From: Paenibacillus sp. FSL R10-2782
GTDB lineage: Bacteria; Bacillota; Bacilli; Paenibacillales; Paenibacillaceae
NCBI RefSeq assembly: GCF_038592985.1
Contig: NZ_CP151951.1
Location: 3,835,001 to 3,899,000 of the forward strand
DNA length: 64,000 nt
Direction of reading: 5' to 3'
Both the position numbers and the translations under genes were made by a program. Within the stretch, counting starts at the first letter, position 1, and each line of letters begins with the position of its first letter. This document shows positions 63,610-64,000 of the stretch, piece by piece. Below the pieces are notes generated by a model, which was not told the DNA's origin, searched no databases, and saw only the letters and a program-made list of their open reading frames with translations.

Positions 63610-63660
63610 AAGCTGCTCCTGCTGGTTCATTTGCGAACCTTGCGGGAAGCAGCTTCTTTT
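63610..63660. terminator. Bidirectional terminator after the MFS gene
   Basis: AAGCTGCT and AGCAGCTT enclose a further GGTTC/GAACC stem, with CTTTT on one side and seven T on the other strand. It serves the MFS gene and the converging GlsB-like gene. Confidence 0.8.
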
Positions 63661-63712
63661 CATTTTGTAGCCTTATGCCCTATGAGGACTAGTGGAATCG
63701 ATTATTTATGGT

Positions 63713-63970
63713 TTAGCCTCTGCTCCGTCCAACGGAACGGAAGATCAAGCTTACGATGACAACCAGTACAATCGCACCAATTAATGCAGGAACGATGTAG
63801 AACGATCCGATTACAGGACCCCAGTTTCCCAGAATCAAGCTTCCCAACCATCCACCGATAAAACCGGCGATGATATTGCCAATTACACCACCCGGAACAT
63901 CACGACCTGCGATAATTCCTGCCACCCAACCAATAATACCTCCAACAATCAATGCCCATAACCAACTCAT
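63713..63970 (-). CDS. GlsB/YeaQ/YmgE family membrane protein
   Basis: An 85-residue protein with three hydrophobic segments and the transglycosylase-associated pattern IGWVAGIIAGRDVPGGVIGNIIAG and FIGGWLGSLILG. Relatives are general-stress membrane proteins of unknown mechanism. Start ATG 63970 with GAGGTG upstream. Confidence 0.88.
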   Translation of the reverse strand: MSWLWALIVGGIIGWVAGIIAGRDVPGGVIGNIIAGFIGGWLGSLILGNWGPVIGSFYIVPALIGAIVLVVIVSLIFRSVGRSRG

Positions 63971-64000
63971 TTTACTTCACCTCGTTTAAGTTTTTTATCG

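Overview
The window looks like chromosome of a low-to-medium GC, Gram-positive, spore-forming soil bacterium, most likely the Paenibacillus polymyxa group. This is inferred from AAGGAGG-type ribosome binding sites, CcpA-type cre boxes, YesM/YesN two-component pairs coupled to CUT1 sugar transporters, a DUF4183 spore-surface type protein, DUF1540, secreted GH5 and PL1 plant-wall enzymes and bacillopeptidase-like subtilases. No rRNA, tRNA, CRISPR array or intact insertion sequence was seen.

Layout. 1-3855: tail of a polymorphic-toxin locus. The 3' end of a toxin gene (EndoU nuclease) with its immunity gene is followed by two orphan toxin-tip/immunity cassettes of deaminase type that carry copies of the same pre-toxin sequence. 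4481-10374: a five-gene minus-strand sugar-uptake operon (YesM kinase, YesN regulator, lipoprotein, two permeases) with cre boxes. 10677-14881: small accessory genes: a truncated DUF6713 protein, VOC protein/WYL regulator, and NmrA reductase/membrane protein/MarR. 15086-16279: GH5 endoglucanase with an exact cre box, followed by a decayed endonuclease V gene. 17052-27127: an eight-gene minus-strand polysaccharide-utilisation operon (permeases, YesM, YesN, solute-binding protein, KdgF-like cupin, heparinase II/III lyase, ROK kinase).

27422-31185: TetR/NAD(P)H oxidoreductase pair sharing two operator copies, a DUF4183 protein, and a PL1 pectate lyase with two cre boxes. 31333-35411: a lone OppD ATPase, an OmpR-type two-component system and a secreted Lys/Ala-rich histone-H1-like protein. 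35559-41300: a 1913-residue protein built almost wholly from degenerate decapeptides, with an internal 510-bp tandem repeat. 41489-45632: FabV enoyl reductase, DUF1540, small proteins, a decayed stretch and an LpdD-like protein. 45815-53535: two tandem paralogous subtilases (1834 and 536 residues), each with a matching promoter about 400 nt upstream of a TTG start and an extra Shine-Dalgarno-like decamer in the leader. 54137-56281: ArsR-SulP operon. 56443-59570: a structured, terminator-containing leader followed by an RtcB RNA ligase and AAA+ ATPase pair. 59646-62007: a polar amino-acid ABC transporter. 62305-63970: an MFS exporter and a GlsB-type membrane protein.

How the genes work together. 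Much of the window serves saprophytic plant-polymer use: secreted GH5, PL1 and subtilases outside, two CUT1 importers with their sensors at the membrane, and lyase, cupin and kinase for intracellular processing, under catabolite repression by CcpA. The most unusual items are the orphan toxin cassettes, the giant decapeptide-repeat protein, the duplicated long protease leaders and the RtcB-AAA+ unit. All functions are inferred from sequence motifs; no database search was run.
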